This document shows positions 1 to 11,394 of a DNA stretch of 64,000 nt, piece after piece. Positions within the stretch are counted from its first letter, which is position 1. Each line of letters opens with the position of its first letter. A program made the translations under genes and the position numbers. The notes beneath the pieces were generated by a model. It did not search any database. It had not been told where the DNA came from and saw only the letters and a program-made list of their open reading frames with translations. The DNA comes from Hyalella azteca (taxonomy: Eukaryota; Arthropoda; Malacostraca; Amphipoda; Hyalellidae): positions 62,001 through 126,000 of the forward strand of contig NW_025944519.1 in NCBI RefSeq assembly GCF_000764305.2, in the 5' to 3' direction.

Positions 1-3000
1 CTTTCAAATCCCGCCAAAAGCCTAGTTCCCAGCATCGAGAAAATTAATAAGAAAATCATTATTTGGATATACGCTCTGGTCTTTAATAAAACTTGCATAA
101 AATAATTAGGTGTACATAAATATAAATATATCTAATATATTTTATATATTTCATATTTTTTTATTCATATCGTTCACCATATCAGAAACTTTTTTAAATG
201 AATATCTTTAGATATTATGTAGGCATCATAATATCACGTCTAAAATCACATAACCTCGAAATATATTACATAAAAAGTGAAATCTTTACCTCTTGATCTA
301 CTCTTTAAAGTGAGAGGAAGTCTGCCAGCTTAAGAGTGAGAACAAAACGTGCATCGCGACCGTCCGCTCTGACCGCTGTCATGTGAACCCAAATCAACCA
401 TGACCTCTCGATGAATTTAAATAAAATCTCAACTGACCCAATTTTAAAGTGAGAGAGTTCAAGGTATAACAAGCTGCATGTATTCATTCATTGTTTTTAT
501 AAATTTTGATATATGTAAGCCTCACGACAGAGGTACAATATTGCACAAGTGACGACGCTTTCAGCATGGCTTCAGCAGCCCTTAATTGTCTGTTTAAAGA
601 CACATGGAAAGATAGCCTACTGTGCTCCACGTATAGGGATTAACGCGCCCAGAGCTGCACGCTTATATAAAAAAAAGTATTAGATCACGAAATTATTTTA
701 CAGAATCAAATTTCCAGTTACCAACATCATCCTAATAGAACTTTTTACCTTTTGCTCTGTTGTTGGCCTGAATTAAGAATTTGCGGACGATGGTTTACCC
801 CGCTGACAGCATGTACGTTGAAATATAGAAATAATGATTTAATTAAAAGGCATTAAAAAAGTGGGGTTTACGCCATTTTTGTAATTCTCATCAATGAAGT
901 TTACGCTCATTTACCTTCAGTGTCCCTTCCATCTTAAAACTTTTTTTCTGTTTTAAAAATTTGTAATTCATTTACGCGTTGTCATTCACGTTTGTCTCTC
1001 AATATTGGGCCTTTGAGACTTGAAATAATTGTATAATGATGACACATTACTGACTTTTTAATAATGATTTGCATGAAATTTTTGCATTGGTAAAATTTGT
1101 ATCGATATAACATTCTATTACTGTACGAATTATTTATTTTACAATTTTTTATTAGGTTCCTCATATTCGAAATATCACCTAGTAACCTTGGCTTTGGTTC
1201 AGGTTTAAAACAAGTTTTCAGAATGCATGGTAAGTCGCTCGTATGCAATTCCTTTATGGACGTGCTAATTTGTCGTAGTTGCAGGAAATTCTTCTAAGCC
1301 TGTCAATAAATTGGCAAAAATGTATACCTAACTACAAAATTGGGTCAAAAGTATACATGCAGTGTATACAATGCAGATCTTAGCTTGGGGACTCATTGAC
1401 CTGAAGGCAGGCAAGCCTGTGTGCAAACACAATAATGACGTTCAAACTCAGCTCGTAGTTCGAGCTAACAATTAAACTGTTCAGTGTTCAACTGACGCAC
1501 TGCGCGTTACAGGGTTAAGTATGCGTCGATGGAAAAACAAAGCTTTGCCATGCTCATCTCGGTCGGATACTGCACTGGCGTGGTGGTTCCACAGTGCCAG
1601 ACTGCTACTATTTACATTGGAGTTGATGACTGCAAATAGGCATTGCTATTACATATAGTTTTGTTTCGCCATGGTCGTTGTTAAGCGCTGCATGCTCCAT
1701 AACGTGGGAATGACAGGCTCCGCGTCTGCAGGCAGTTAGAGTGCTGATCAAAATTTGGGTCAAGGTTGTCGGTGCCGATCCAATTCTAGACGATGATGAG
1801 AGCGTTAACCGAACTAAATCAAACGAATTATTTGAGATGATTTCAGAGTACCCAGACCATTTATCCATTCTCAGTATTGTGTTCACTGAACAAATATTTC
1901 ATACTGGTGTCCATTTGCCATGCTTGCTAATTCTTAACAACTCAAAAATATCGTAATGAAGAAGAATTTGGGCCAAGAGTCCATGATTTTACTTTTTTAA
2001 CATTTGTATCAGAATACAATTGTTTGCGACAAGAGCTGTGTAGCCTATAATTTAACCATCTTCGACAGCGAGGTAAAATGTAATTTTATTTAGGAATTTT
2101 ATTTACGGCTGGATAAAAAGTAAGGCAATTATTTGAGATCGGGTGTGTTTATAAAGAGAGCAATCATTCACTAACGCGTAAAAAGGTTTTAATTCTACAT
2201 GACCCAATAGCTTGTCAAAAATATACTCCAGTGCGTCGTGACGGGAAATAGAAACTCTCCTCCCGTTTAAAAAATCTCCAGTCATTAGTGGCCTATTTAA
2301 ATAAGTGATGAATTTTGAAGGGTCAGATTGAAAATATATAAGTTTTATGGTATTACATTTGCAGTGATAGAATATATTTCGTGTCTAAATTTTTTCGTCA
2401 TGATATGAGTGTAAGCTAATCGTCAAACGGTGGTCGCCATCCCGTTTCTCGCTGTCATACGGTGAAAAATTGTGGATATAATAGATATAAATTTTCAAAA
2501 AATAGTGATAAAATAGAAACGTTGATCAGATTTTTGGTATCAATTTGAACCTGCAAAAAATTCCAAGGTTACAAATGAGTCACAGATTTAACATTTCAAT
2601 TACTTAGCCTTTTATCGCACTAAAATGCAAGCAGGATGAGGATATGTCAACACTCGCTCCTCCAATTTAACAACCGCCATAGGTGTTATTGGTTCGCTGA
2701 AGAGGCACAGGTTCACAAACATGATGGCTGATTAATGCTTTGTCTTGGCACGCGATATGAGGCGCAACCGGTGATGGAGTCTCGACGTGCACTAATGTCG
2801 TGACAGTACACATCACAATGCCAGCTTGAGGCTGCACAATAATTAGCCTGGATAGAGAGTGCAAGGTTTCGATACATAATCTCGCATGTCCTTGAATTTG
2901 AAGAAATAAGATTGATTATAAATTTTTCATGGCTCTTATATTAAGGAAAATATTACATTTCAATCCAATATTAGCGCTGTAGACATGCGAGGAAAGATGG

Positions 3001-5535
3001 GAAAACAAATTTTGGTTTACTGAAAAATGTCTTAGTAATTTTAAGTAAGTCCAAATCAAGAAATTGTTCAAATCGCAGGGCGGGCCTTGCGACGTAGACT
3101 ATTCAACAGGTTTATTGACGGTGGAGTAATATCCTTAGAGCATCGAAACTGATAAAATAGATGTGAAGATAATTTCCGCGTCGCACGTTACAGTATTTCT
3201 TAACTCACTGAACTTGCAATTTTTCTCTATTCTGGAGATTCTCTTATACATCTGACGATTTACTCGAAACAGAAAACGCTAATATAATTGTAAAAATGAA
3301 GACGACTCGTGAGAAACGCGCATTAACACAAATCTTGAATAACATTGCAATGATATTCGGATAGCCACAAATGATTGCTTTTTAGAATTTACTAGTTTAT
3401 CAATATGATAGTACGGGCTTGTTTATAGAATGATCAAGACGTTCTGTTGAATAAAAGTGTCATGTTTTCATCCCCCAATTTTATTTATTTAAGAAGTGTT
3501 ATTTTATTAGTGCCAATCTTAAGAAGGCATTTGAAATATGATTTGTATGTCAGAAACAAACATTGGTTGAAATGTCGGAGCATATCGGCAAGAAGCATTA
3601 AAATAAGGCTCGATGGCCTTTGGTATCAAAGGCTCAATGGCTTTGTAGCAGGGTGCCTCGTAAGGAGTAATAAGGTTTAAGACAAGCTTATCTTATCAGC
3701 ATGGTTCAACGCTTATAACAGCACATTCGCTCTAAAATGTGGCATTGTTTACGGATCAGTGGAAGTGGGGAGTGCAGGTCTCCGTGCTCACCCAAATCGT
3801 TTCTGTTTTGTAAGGTAGCGGTCTGCAGGAAAATGTATTATTTTTCAAAATTTGAGTGGTTTTATAGAGTTGAAATCATATACTGGTGATATTTAAGCTG
3901 CTGTTTTGTGAATGAAAAAGAACTTTGTATCTGAAGACTCGATCATCCGTTAGTTTGACCGTTACAAATGAAATTAAGGTAAATAGCTGAATTTATTTCA
4001 TACCATCTTTTATACTATCTTTTCTCTACTCTTACCTCTGAGTGCTCTGTAAATTTTTTCCTAATGATGAATTAGAACCTCAGCTCTTTTTCAATATCGC
4101 TTACTGTATGGTCTCCATGTATATTATGTCTATGTGGTGTTTGAACTTTCGATAAAATTAATAGTTACCACACTATCAGTCTATCACGTATATTCTGATG
4201 AAAATATGAACATAGCGCAGTGTTAGCTATAAAATCTTTTCTATGCTTCAAATTCGTAGAAAACGCCGTACTCCTGGAGCGCTATGTACCTGTTGGTTTG
4301 ACAGGTTTGTCTCAGCCAGTCCTGTATCATGAGTTGGTGTATGGGGTTGCGAGTGCATGTTCCAGCAATACCTTTGTTCTTATTTTTGCACAACTAACGG
4401 TAAGACTCGGAATTCCCCGCATCTAGGTGCACTGATATTTGTTGCAGAATCTTATACGCTTGCAATTTATCAAGGATTTCCTTCTTTCACTAAAACTCAA
4501 CTAAAATTAGAAGCAGCCTGCATGTGGATTGATATGAAACTGTGAAGTGGGCGTATGAGTCTACGAGAAAAAGAACTTCCCGCTAGTCCGGTGTTTGTTC
4601 TTTTTGGTAATTATTTGCTTAAAATACTGCATTCAGACTATATAAATGAGATACTGAGGACAGACTAGTATAGGACTATCGGTTTAATTTTTATGTGTGA
4701 GGTTGTAGTTTTAGAAAAACTCCACGTCTGGAGCATTGAAATCTCCTTGAAAACTTTTCATTGAATCCCGTGGAAGAGAATGTTCTGTTCATGCGTAGCT
4801 ACCTGCATGGAATACAATGTACAAAATAAGAAACGCCTTTTCTGCGAATAAGTTTGTTTTTTATGAGTCGTTCAATGAGTCAGTCGCTTGCAAGATTTAG
4901 GATATTCGGGGTTCATGAGAACAAACGAAATTGTATTGAGATTTTGGGTTAGATTGTGAGGCTATTTGGTACTGAGAAACTGACTCGCTAAGCTCTATCG
5001 CACGTCGTAAGAGTGTTAGGGAGAAAAATGAGTCACAGATCTAATTACTTGATGTCTAGTAGACCTGCAAATTTCCTCAACCAGTGAACGCAACCTCTCG
5101 CTGCATCAACATGATTTTTTTTTCTTGCAGGATACCGGTACTGTACACTGAGATTTATCTGAACTAGAATAGTTAGTGCAAACAAGAATATGGTTGTAGG
5201 AATACAAATTACATGAAATATTTTATGAAATATCAAAATGGGTATGATTTACCACAAGACTTCTACGATTTTTTCTGTGTTTTTTATCTGTGTTACTCTG
5301 GGATGTGGATAGACAGAAAGGAGGTGGAGGTAGAGGGGTGTGAATGATCCAGGTACGGTGTTGCGGGAGTGCCTAGCTATTCAAGGATCTGGTCTGAGAT
5401 GTACTTGTTCCCTAGTCGATCCAAGACCTTGAGAACACAATTCTTTAATTATACCATAAAATTCACAATGTTTGTAATAAGTGAGTGCAAATTTTGATAC
5501 TACTTAATTTATCGATTGCCTTATGAAATTCGATT
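1..5535. other. Gene-poor AT-rich spacer
   Basis: No coding segment in this stretch has recognisable protein motifs, a signal peptide, or splice-flanked continuity. All open frames are under about 95 codons and have a composition typical of chance frames in AT-rich DNA. No RNA gene, long tandem array or transposon end was recognised. Distal regulatory DNA or an intron of a gene lying outside the window remains possible. Confidence 0.5.
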
Positions 5536-5757
5536 GGCCTGTCGCCGATTCTTAACATCGCAGAACATTCACAGCATTTTGCGGTCTCGAACTCGCAACT
5601 AACTAGTACAATTCTGTTTTGCTTAACCGCCCGGCCTCCTTGCCGATTCTGACCAGAAACTGTTGCTCAGAGCTGGGTTCGAACCCGCGCCTCTCTGCTC
5701 CAATCTTTGCTACTCACAAGTCAGAACTGTAACCACTGGGCCACCCTGCCCAGTTTA
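5536..5757 (-). repeat. Dimeric tRNA-derived SINE, copy 1
   Basis: Read on the minus strand, the element starts with an A-box-like GGTGGCCCAGTGGTTA, followed about 50 bases later by a B-box GGTTCGAACCC. That is the internal RNA polymerase III promoter of a tRNA. A second tRNA-like unit follows: GGCCGGGCGGTTAAGCA, then GCGAGTTCGAGACC. The same arrangement recurs at 60133-60326. Two dispersed copies sharing both units fit a SINE rather than a tRNA gene, and no intact cloverleaf with an anticodon arm was apparent. Confidence 0.7.
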
Positions 5758-5858
5758 CCGAAATTAATACTGCTGCAAGTGTACCGAAAATCACAACCTC
5801 GGACATCGTGGTCCAGGAAGTAATAACTGGACATTGGTAGAAGTTGTGACTCGTTTTA

Positions 5859-5921
5859 CTCTGTAGAAATAAAATTATTTTAGACTATATGTGACTCTAT
5901 AGAAATAAAATTATTTTAGAA
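5859..5921 (+). repeat. Short direct duplication
   Basis: The sequence TAGAAATAAAATTATTTTAG occurs twice, about 33 bases apart, just upstream of the LRR gene. It appears to be a simple local tandem duplication. No function is visible. Confidence 0.6.
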
Positions 5922-6242
5922 TAACTTCTGAATAGTGCGACGGCGAGAAGTTTACAATTTTTAGTCATTATCGTTGCTCTATCTGGCTGCGTGTATCTAC
6001 TGCTATTAGCAGTATTGTAGCCCTGCTTGTCATTTTCACCTAAATTTGCTAATGGGAAGCGACTTGTCGGAATATATTAAAATGAGGATGTAAACCTAAT
6101 TAGAATCTTGTTATAGAACTTGATATTTTGAAACATAATAATGCTTTATTCAAACCACTATCACGAATAAGAAAATAGAATGTTCGAATGTAGAGTTAAT
6201 AAATATATTTTTTATTTAATTAGACGATTTTTCAGGCTAGGT

Positions 6243-7989
6243 ATGGCGTGGCCGTACGTGGGTTTGCTCTGCGTCCTCATATGTCTTCAGTCGACGCAGG
6301 CAAGCACGGACGTCACTGACTGCCCCAAAACTTTAGATGGCAAGTCGACGCAGGAAATCACGGACAACACTGGCTGCCCCATAGCTTTCGATGGCAAATG
6401 TAAATGTGGGCTGAGCAGATACCCCAACAGCCCTCACCTGCCCGACGCCAAGAAGCGGTACATCGTGAACTGCACCAACACGGGCTTCACCAACGCCTCA
6501 ATGCTCACGTGTCTCCCAATCGAGTACGAATTACGATACACTCATCACAAAATTGCAATAAACATAATGAAATTCAATCGAATAGGTATCTGAGCGTTTC
6601 CAAGCCTTGCCGCAATACGTTTAACTTTTTCGTCATCTAACGTAGTACCGGTAATTCAAATATTTAAAAGGAACATCGATGGAGTTTTCTTATTATTCTC
6701 TTTGGAACGTTAATTTGAAGAAAAAAAAAGACCTTTGACAAGTTATGTAATTCGTGGATGTAAGTATATCGTATAATAATTAACGGATGTAAGTTTAACT
6801 CAATAACATAACAGACCATGCATAGTTGATAACTTGTATATTTTTCAGAACGGAAGTGCTAATTTTCACTGGCAACAGAATTGGTCCATTACCCAAGAAT
6901 GTTTTAGGGAACACTAAAGACTACGACGACCTCGAAATCATGGATCTTTCCAACAACGGCATCACCTTCATCCCCGGCAAAGCTTTCCACAAGGTAACTC
7001 TTGCGGTGGGAGGTCTGTTTCCTGGTTCTCTGCGACATATCGTGTTGAAGAATTTCCGACTGGTATGAGTTACTACTCAAAATTCCATATTTTCCATTAC
7101 GTATCGAAACAGTTACACAATTCAATAGTTCACTCACTCAGATTTTTTTCCACAGGTGTTCAACGTACGCACACTTATCTTGAACCACAACGACATTGAG
7201 ATCAGTGAGCGTGAGAGGCCTCGAGTCTTCTATGGCTTTGAGAGTTTGGAGAACTTGCACCTCACCAATGCCTTCACCGAGTCCGTGAATTCATCGTTCT
7301 ACTTGCTGAGCTTGGAGGATATTTTCTTCGAGAGCGACTTGCGGTTACTCGTCAAGCTTCATTTGGAACAGAATGAGATCTACACCATCGGCAGAAATGC
7401 CAGCATATTTTGTCAACTACCGTCGTTGAATCACCTTTATCTTGGAGACAATCGCCTTTCGGACATGGACTTTAGGCTCGACTGTATGCCGGGATTGACA
7501 TACGTTGACCTGCAGCGTAACAACATCAACCGATTATCCTCCGAAGCAATTTCTACTATCGAGCAATTTTCTCGTCAGTCAAACTTCACCATCGAACTCC
7601 GGAAGAATCCATTCATTTGTGACTGCTACATATGGTCCTTCGTTTCTTGGTTGAAGTCAACCAAAGTCGTATTGAGAGATTCGGATGATTATAAATGCGC
7701 TGAAGGGATATCAGACACGCTCATAGGAAAGACACTCAAGAATTTGGATAAAAATCAGCTCCAGTGTCCAACGCGTCCCGTCCACATAGAAGAGAAGTCT
7801 TCATCCACTTCTGCTGTAGCGACATTATCCTTCATTTTGGCTTTTGTCACGGCTATTTTGCTAGCCATTGTTTACTATCAGCGAATGAAAATTAGGAATC
7901 ACGTCATGCCATACTACGAGTACGTCACGAGGAAGATTGGCTACAGTGGACTGGCTAGCGAAGAAGCTCCGAAAGTTGTGGCGGTTTGA
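6243..7989 (+). CDS. Leucine-rich-repeat type I membrane protein (3 exons)
   Basis: Exons 6243-6523, 6849-6993 and 7156-7989 join in phase with good splice sites (GA|GTACGA, TTTTTCAG, AAG|GTAACT, TTTCCACAG) to give 419 residues. Residues 1-20 form a signal peptide (MAWPYVGLLCVLICLQSTQA). A Cys-rich LRRNT region follows, then LRR units such as LEIMDLSNNGITFIP and LVKLHLEQNEIYTIG. An LRRCT cap runs from NPFICDC at about residue 293 to Cys346. A single membrane helix covers about 362-383, leaving a cytoplasmic tail of about 36 residues. An in-frame ATG at 6180 would add 21 residues before the signal peptide; I prefer 6243 because the signal sequence then starts the protein. The architecture resembles trophoblast-glycoprotein (TPBG/WAIF)-like and other short LRR receptors. 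I cannot assign an orthologue. The tail has no recognisable signalling domain, so it probably acts as a binding or adhesion partner. Confidence 0.88.
6289..6396 (+). repeat. In-frame 54-bp tandem duplication inside LRR gene exon 1
   Basis: Two 54-bp copies lie head to tail (6289-6342 and 6343-6396) with 8 mismatches. Each encodes 18 residues: QSTQASTDVTDCPKTLDG, then KSTQEITDNTGCPIAFDG. The repeat begins inside the signal peptide and adds one extra Cys ahead of the LRRNT cysteines. Confidence 0.9.
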
Positions 7990-9045
7990 AATCCTTAAAT
8001 ATTAATACAGGAAAGCACTTGAGAGTGGTAACTGGTAAGTATCCTGCCTAGTCGCGTGTTTCACATTCACTAAGCTGACTTGATCGAACGCGATGCATGT
8101 GATCATGAATGAAGATTCAATACTTATAAAATTATGATATGTTGTTATTTACAGCAACGACCGCCTAACAGGTAGGTAGAAGTTCAACGAATATTTCAAG
8201 TTCCTTTTAAAGTTTAAAACAAGGTTGGGCAAAATAGAGCGGGTGGGCCACATGCCGAACGTTTGCATGTTCACGAAATGATTTTATGTAGTTTTTAATT
8301 TTATAGTTTAATTGCTTCTCCCATAAAATTTTTTACTTCGTTGCAAAGCATTTGGCAATTTTTTGATTAAGATAAATTGGTTTAATATTTGTTTCATGCC
8401 CCAAAGGAGGGTTGAGGAAGCATTTCTGCCACAATTACATTTTTCCTAACAAATATTAGGCAGGTTTGTCAGTAGCGGTATTCGTTCACCATGAAATATT
8501 GTTGCTTTTTTTGATACTTGGATTAAAAAGTATCAATCGTTTGCTTGAACAAAATTGGTAAGTCTGCAATCGGCCATGTATATCCCTAGTGAAATGACTA
8601 CACAGTCAAAAAAACCTTCCTCTCATAGAATTAGATTTGCATGCTGTATTAAGCTCGTACGTAATGTTCCTTCGTCTTCACCATAATTAAACCGATGGCA
8701 AATTTTTTGTACGAACATTTAAAGAAGTAAAGATAAGATAGTTAAATCTTATCAAGAAATTGATAGCTGGTTTAGTTCTTATTGTACAATTCTATGGGAA
8801 CTGAAACGGCAATGTTATTATCAACTACTCACATTTTCATAGTTTTGAGTTTAATGGGAATGCTGGTACTAAAGACAAGAACATGTGGCCGTCTTATAAG
8901 AAAAGTTTTCCATGTGGGCATGTCGTAGAGAATGTTTACCAACCCCGAAAATTAGCCATGGATTTGAGCATGAATAAGTGTCCGTGTAGCGAGATGAGGA
9001 ATAATGCTTTGCTTATGAACTAACTTTTTCATATTATCGTTTTTA

Positions 9046-9175
9046 GCGCATTTTCTCATTTATGGAAAAAATTCACTATTGTGCTCGCCATGTCCGTCTG
9101 TCCGTGGCCTCAAGTTTTCGTCGACGAGAAAACGCGCTCTGTCACTCACTGCAGTGAGTACTGAGTTATATTTTT
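9046..9175 (+). repeat. Dispersed repeat with 16-bp palindrome, copy 1
   Basis: The repeat begins GCGCATTTTCTC, continues through CACTATTGTGCTCGCCATG and a CCGTCTGTCCGT run, and then has GAGAAAACGCGC (an inverted match to its start). It ends in the perfect palindrome ACTCACTGCAGTGAGT followed by ACTGAGTTATAT. Near-identical copies occur at 32982-33123 and, inverted, at 53108-53272. No coding capacity. Confidence 0.8.
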
Positions 9176-11066
9176 TTGTTATGAAATACGCAAGAATTTT
9201 CCTTGTTTGACCGTTGTAAGCTAGGTAACAACTAACATAAATATTGTGAAAATCCACGAAGCAATTAACAGAGAGTATCCAGCATGCATTTCGAATCGCG
9301 CAAGAATCTACCAGCGGTGCGAAGGTACATTCATTAATCATTTATAAATCCGCTTCGTTCCATTGACACCCGTTAATTTTTCGCTATTATTTAGGTTCCA
9401 TACAGTTTCCTATGTAAAGATGTCTCAAAATGTTATACTAAAGTATTCTGGATTGGTTGCCGAAGCAAAGCACTTGGTTCGTTGTATCTTTTTTCCCACT
9501 GAATTGCTTCTTATATTTTAAAAACCGTATTCATTACTTCAATAATTTTAAGCTTAATATGGTATAGACACGTAAGCTATTGACCTGAATGGTGCTTGCT
9601 AGGGACAATTCTCAGAACCTGAACGATTAGAGGACGCCGACAATACCGAGTAAAACTTGCAGCAACTATAATGCCTGGCGATTGTTTCAAGTCAGGCGGT
9701 GTTTGCGTGTGTGGGGCGTGCTGCTGTCGGACCTTGCTGTCCGAGCGCCGGAGGTCAAGTGCGCGTTGGTTGCGTGTGCGTGGAAGCTCGTGTAGTTTTG
9801 GTTGTAATCGTTCTCGTAGTACTTCAAGGCGTTACAATCTGCAACCAGTTGCTTATCGACTCGCGCGGTGATCAACTGCAGCTAAACGTAGAGCAATTAT
9901 TCATACCATCCTTACAGATTTGCACGCACACTTTTGCACCTTCACATGATATATCAATGAATCTGGTCTTGATATGCATAAGAAATGTATACCAGCAAAA
10001 TCTTCATTCGTGAATTTCCCCCAACTGCAACGCCGGAGATAAAGGTAAAAAATGATGAATTCATAAAAGAATTTTATGTGAAAAATCTGCAATGTTTCAG
10101 TCGTTTCATGGACTTGTGCTTCAAACATAGGAGGTTGTTGAGACGCTCTGACTAAGGGTGAGCCCGAAACACGCGAGCCCAATACTATAGGAACAGGGTG
10201 GGGAGTTATCACCTTGCATTAAAGCCTTTGACAAATTATCGCAAATTAAGTCCCATTTCAAAGTTATAGAATCCGAAGTATTGACTTAATGTTGTTGCGA
10301 GCAAGAATAGTCTTGTAAAACGTTAACATGTAAGCGTAGAAGTTGATGTAAAGGGCAATAAGTGAGGAAAATAGCTGTCACAACAATAAATTGAAAGGTT
10401 TATCTATGTTGATTTCAGACTAATTAATACCACCAATAGTATATATGTGACGTGCAAACATGACACGAATTATATACCAGTCTAAACTGAAAAACGTTTC
10501 ATAACTGGCAATAATTAAACAGAAAATATGTTGAAGTCTGAATACTTGTTTGTGCGTCAAGATAATAATTACTATCCTTACGACATTGATTACAATATAG
10601 CAATAGTTTGTGATTGAGATTAATAATATAAAGTACTAAATAACCAACGTGAGCCCATATAAAATAGAATGCGTGTTAGAATAAAGTGGCAGTTTTTGTT
10701 GCTTACCATTGAACAATCTCGATGATGATACAGGCCGTCGAGGAACAAATTGCACGATATGTTTACAGACAAATTCGTCACGTGAAGTGGCCCAGTTAAG
10801 CCAAAACAACTCATGTGATTGTGATGAGCTCTTGATTAAAAGTTAAAAGCAGTATTTAAGTGTGGTTAGACAGTTTAGGTGGGTCTTTGCAGCGAAATTG
10901 ATAGGAAATTTCGTAGCTGAAAAGCAATCGTATATTAAATCAACAGGCTGTACCTGAGTCCTCGGAGGCACAAGGGCGTTGATGATGAACAATCATCTTA
11001 TGTTCTAAGATAAAATTTCACCGGATTTTGACTCAGTCCGCTAAAAGAAGTTGCGATCGCGACACT

Positions 11067-11072
11067 TTATTA
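11067..11072 (-). terminator. Candidate PEDS1 polyadenylation signal
   Basis: AATAAA on the minus strand, about 325 bases past the PEDS1 stop codon. It is the nearest canonical hexamer noticed downstream. The hexamer is common by chance in AT-rich DNA. Confidence 0.35.
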
Positions 11073-11394
11073 TAAGAATAGCTATCTTCTAACCAAAATG
11101 AGCAATACAATCGTTAACTGTTCATTTCCAATGTTTATCAAGTCTCCAACACGATATGCAACGATATAAATTCACGATAAATTCTTTATGTACATTGGTC
11201 ACGTATAAAGATTAGACGGCGTATTCGCCTTCCCCATGGCCGACACAACAATATCAGGCAAGGCCTATAACATTCGGCTAAACCTTTCAACGATATTAAA
11301 TAATTCCCAACCAGAGCAATTAACAGAGGAATTAAAACACTCTTATCGGAAGAGAATCTAAGGAAGGCAACAGTTGATAATAGTGGCGAAAGCT

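Larger units (their letters stand above)
7990..11394. other. Spacer between LRR gene and PEDS1
   Basis: Holds the 3' region of the LRR gene, a dispersed repeat at 9046-9175, and the presumed 3'UTR of PEDS1 at its right edge. A more GC-rich patch near 9670-9880 has overlapping short frames on both strands with no recognisable protein. I see no gene. Confidence 0.5.

Noticed and set aside
5650..5757. Possible true tRNA gene on the minus strand
   Set aside because: A and B boxes are present, but no complete cloverleaf with an anticodon arm was seen, and a second copy with the same extra 3' unit marks it as a SINE.
9671..10013. Overlapping Cys/Arg/Val-rich frames on both strands
   Set aside because: All are short, use non-ATG starts or low-complexity GT-rich sequence, and show no domain or splice logic.
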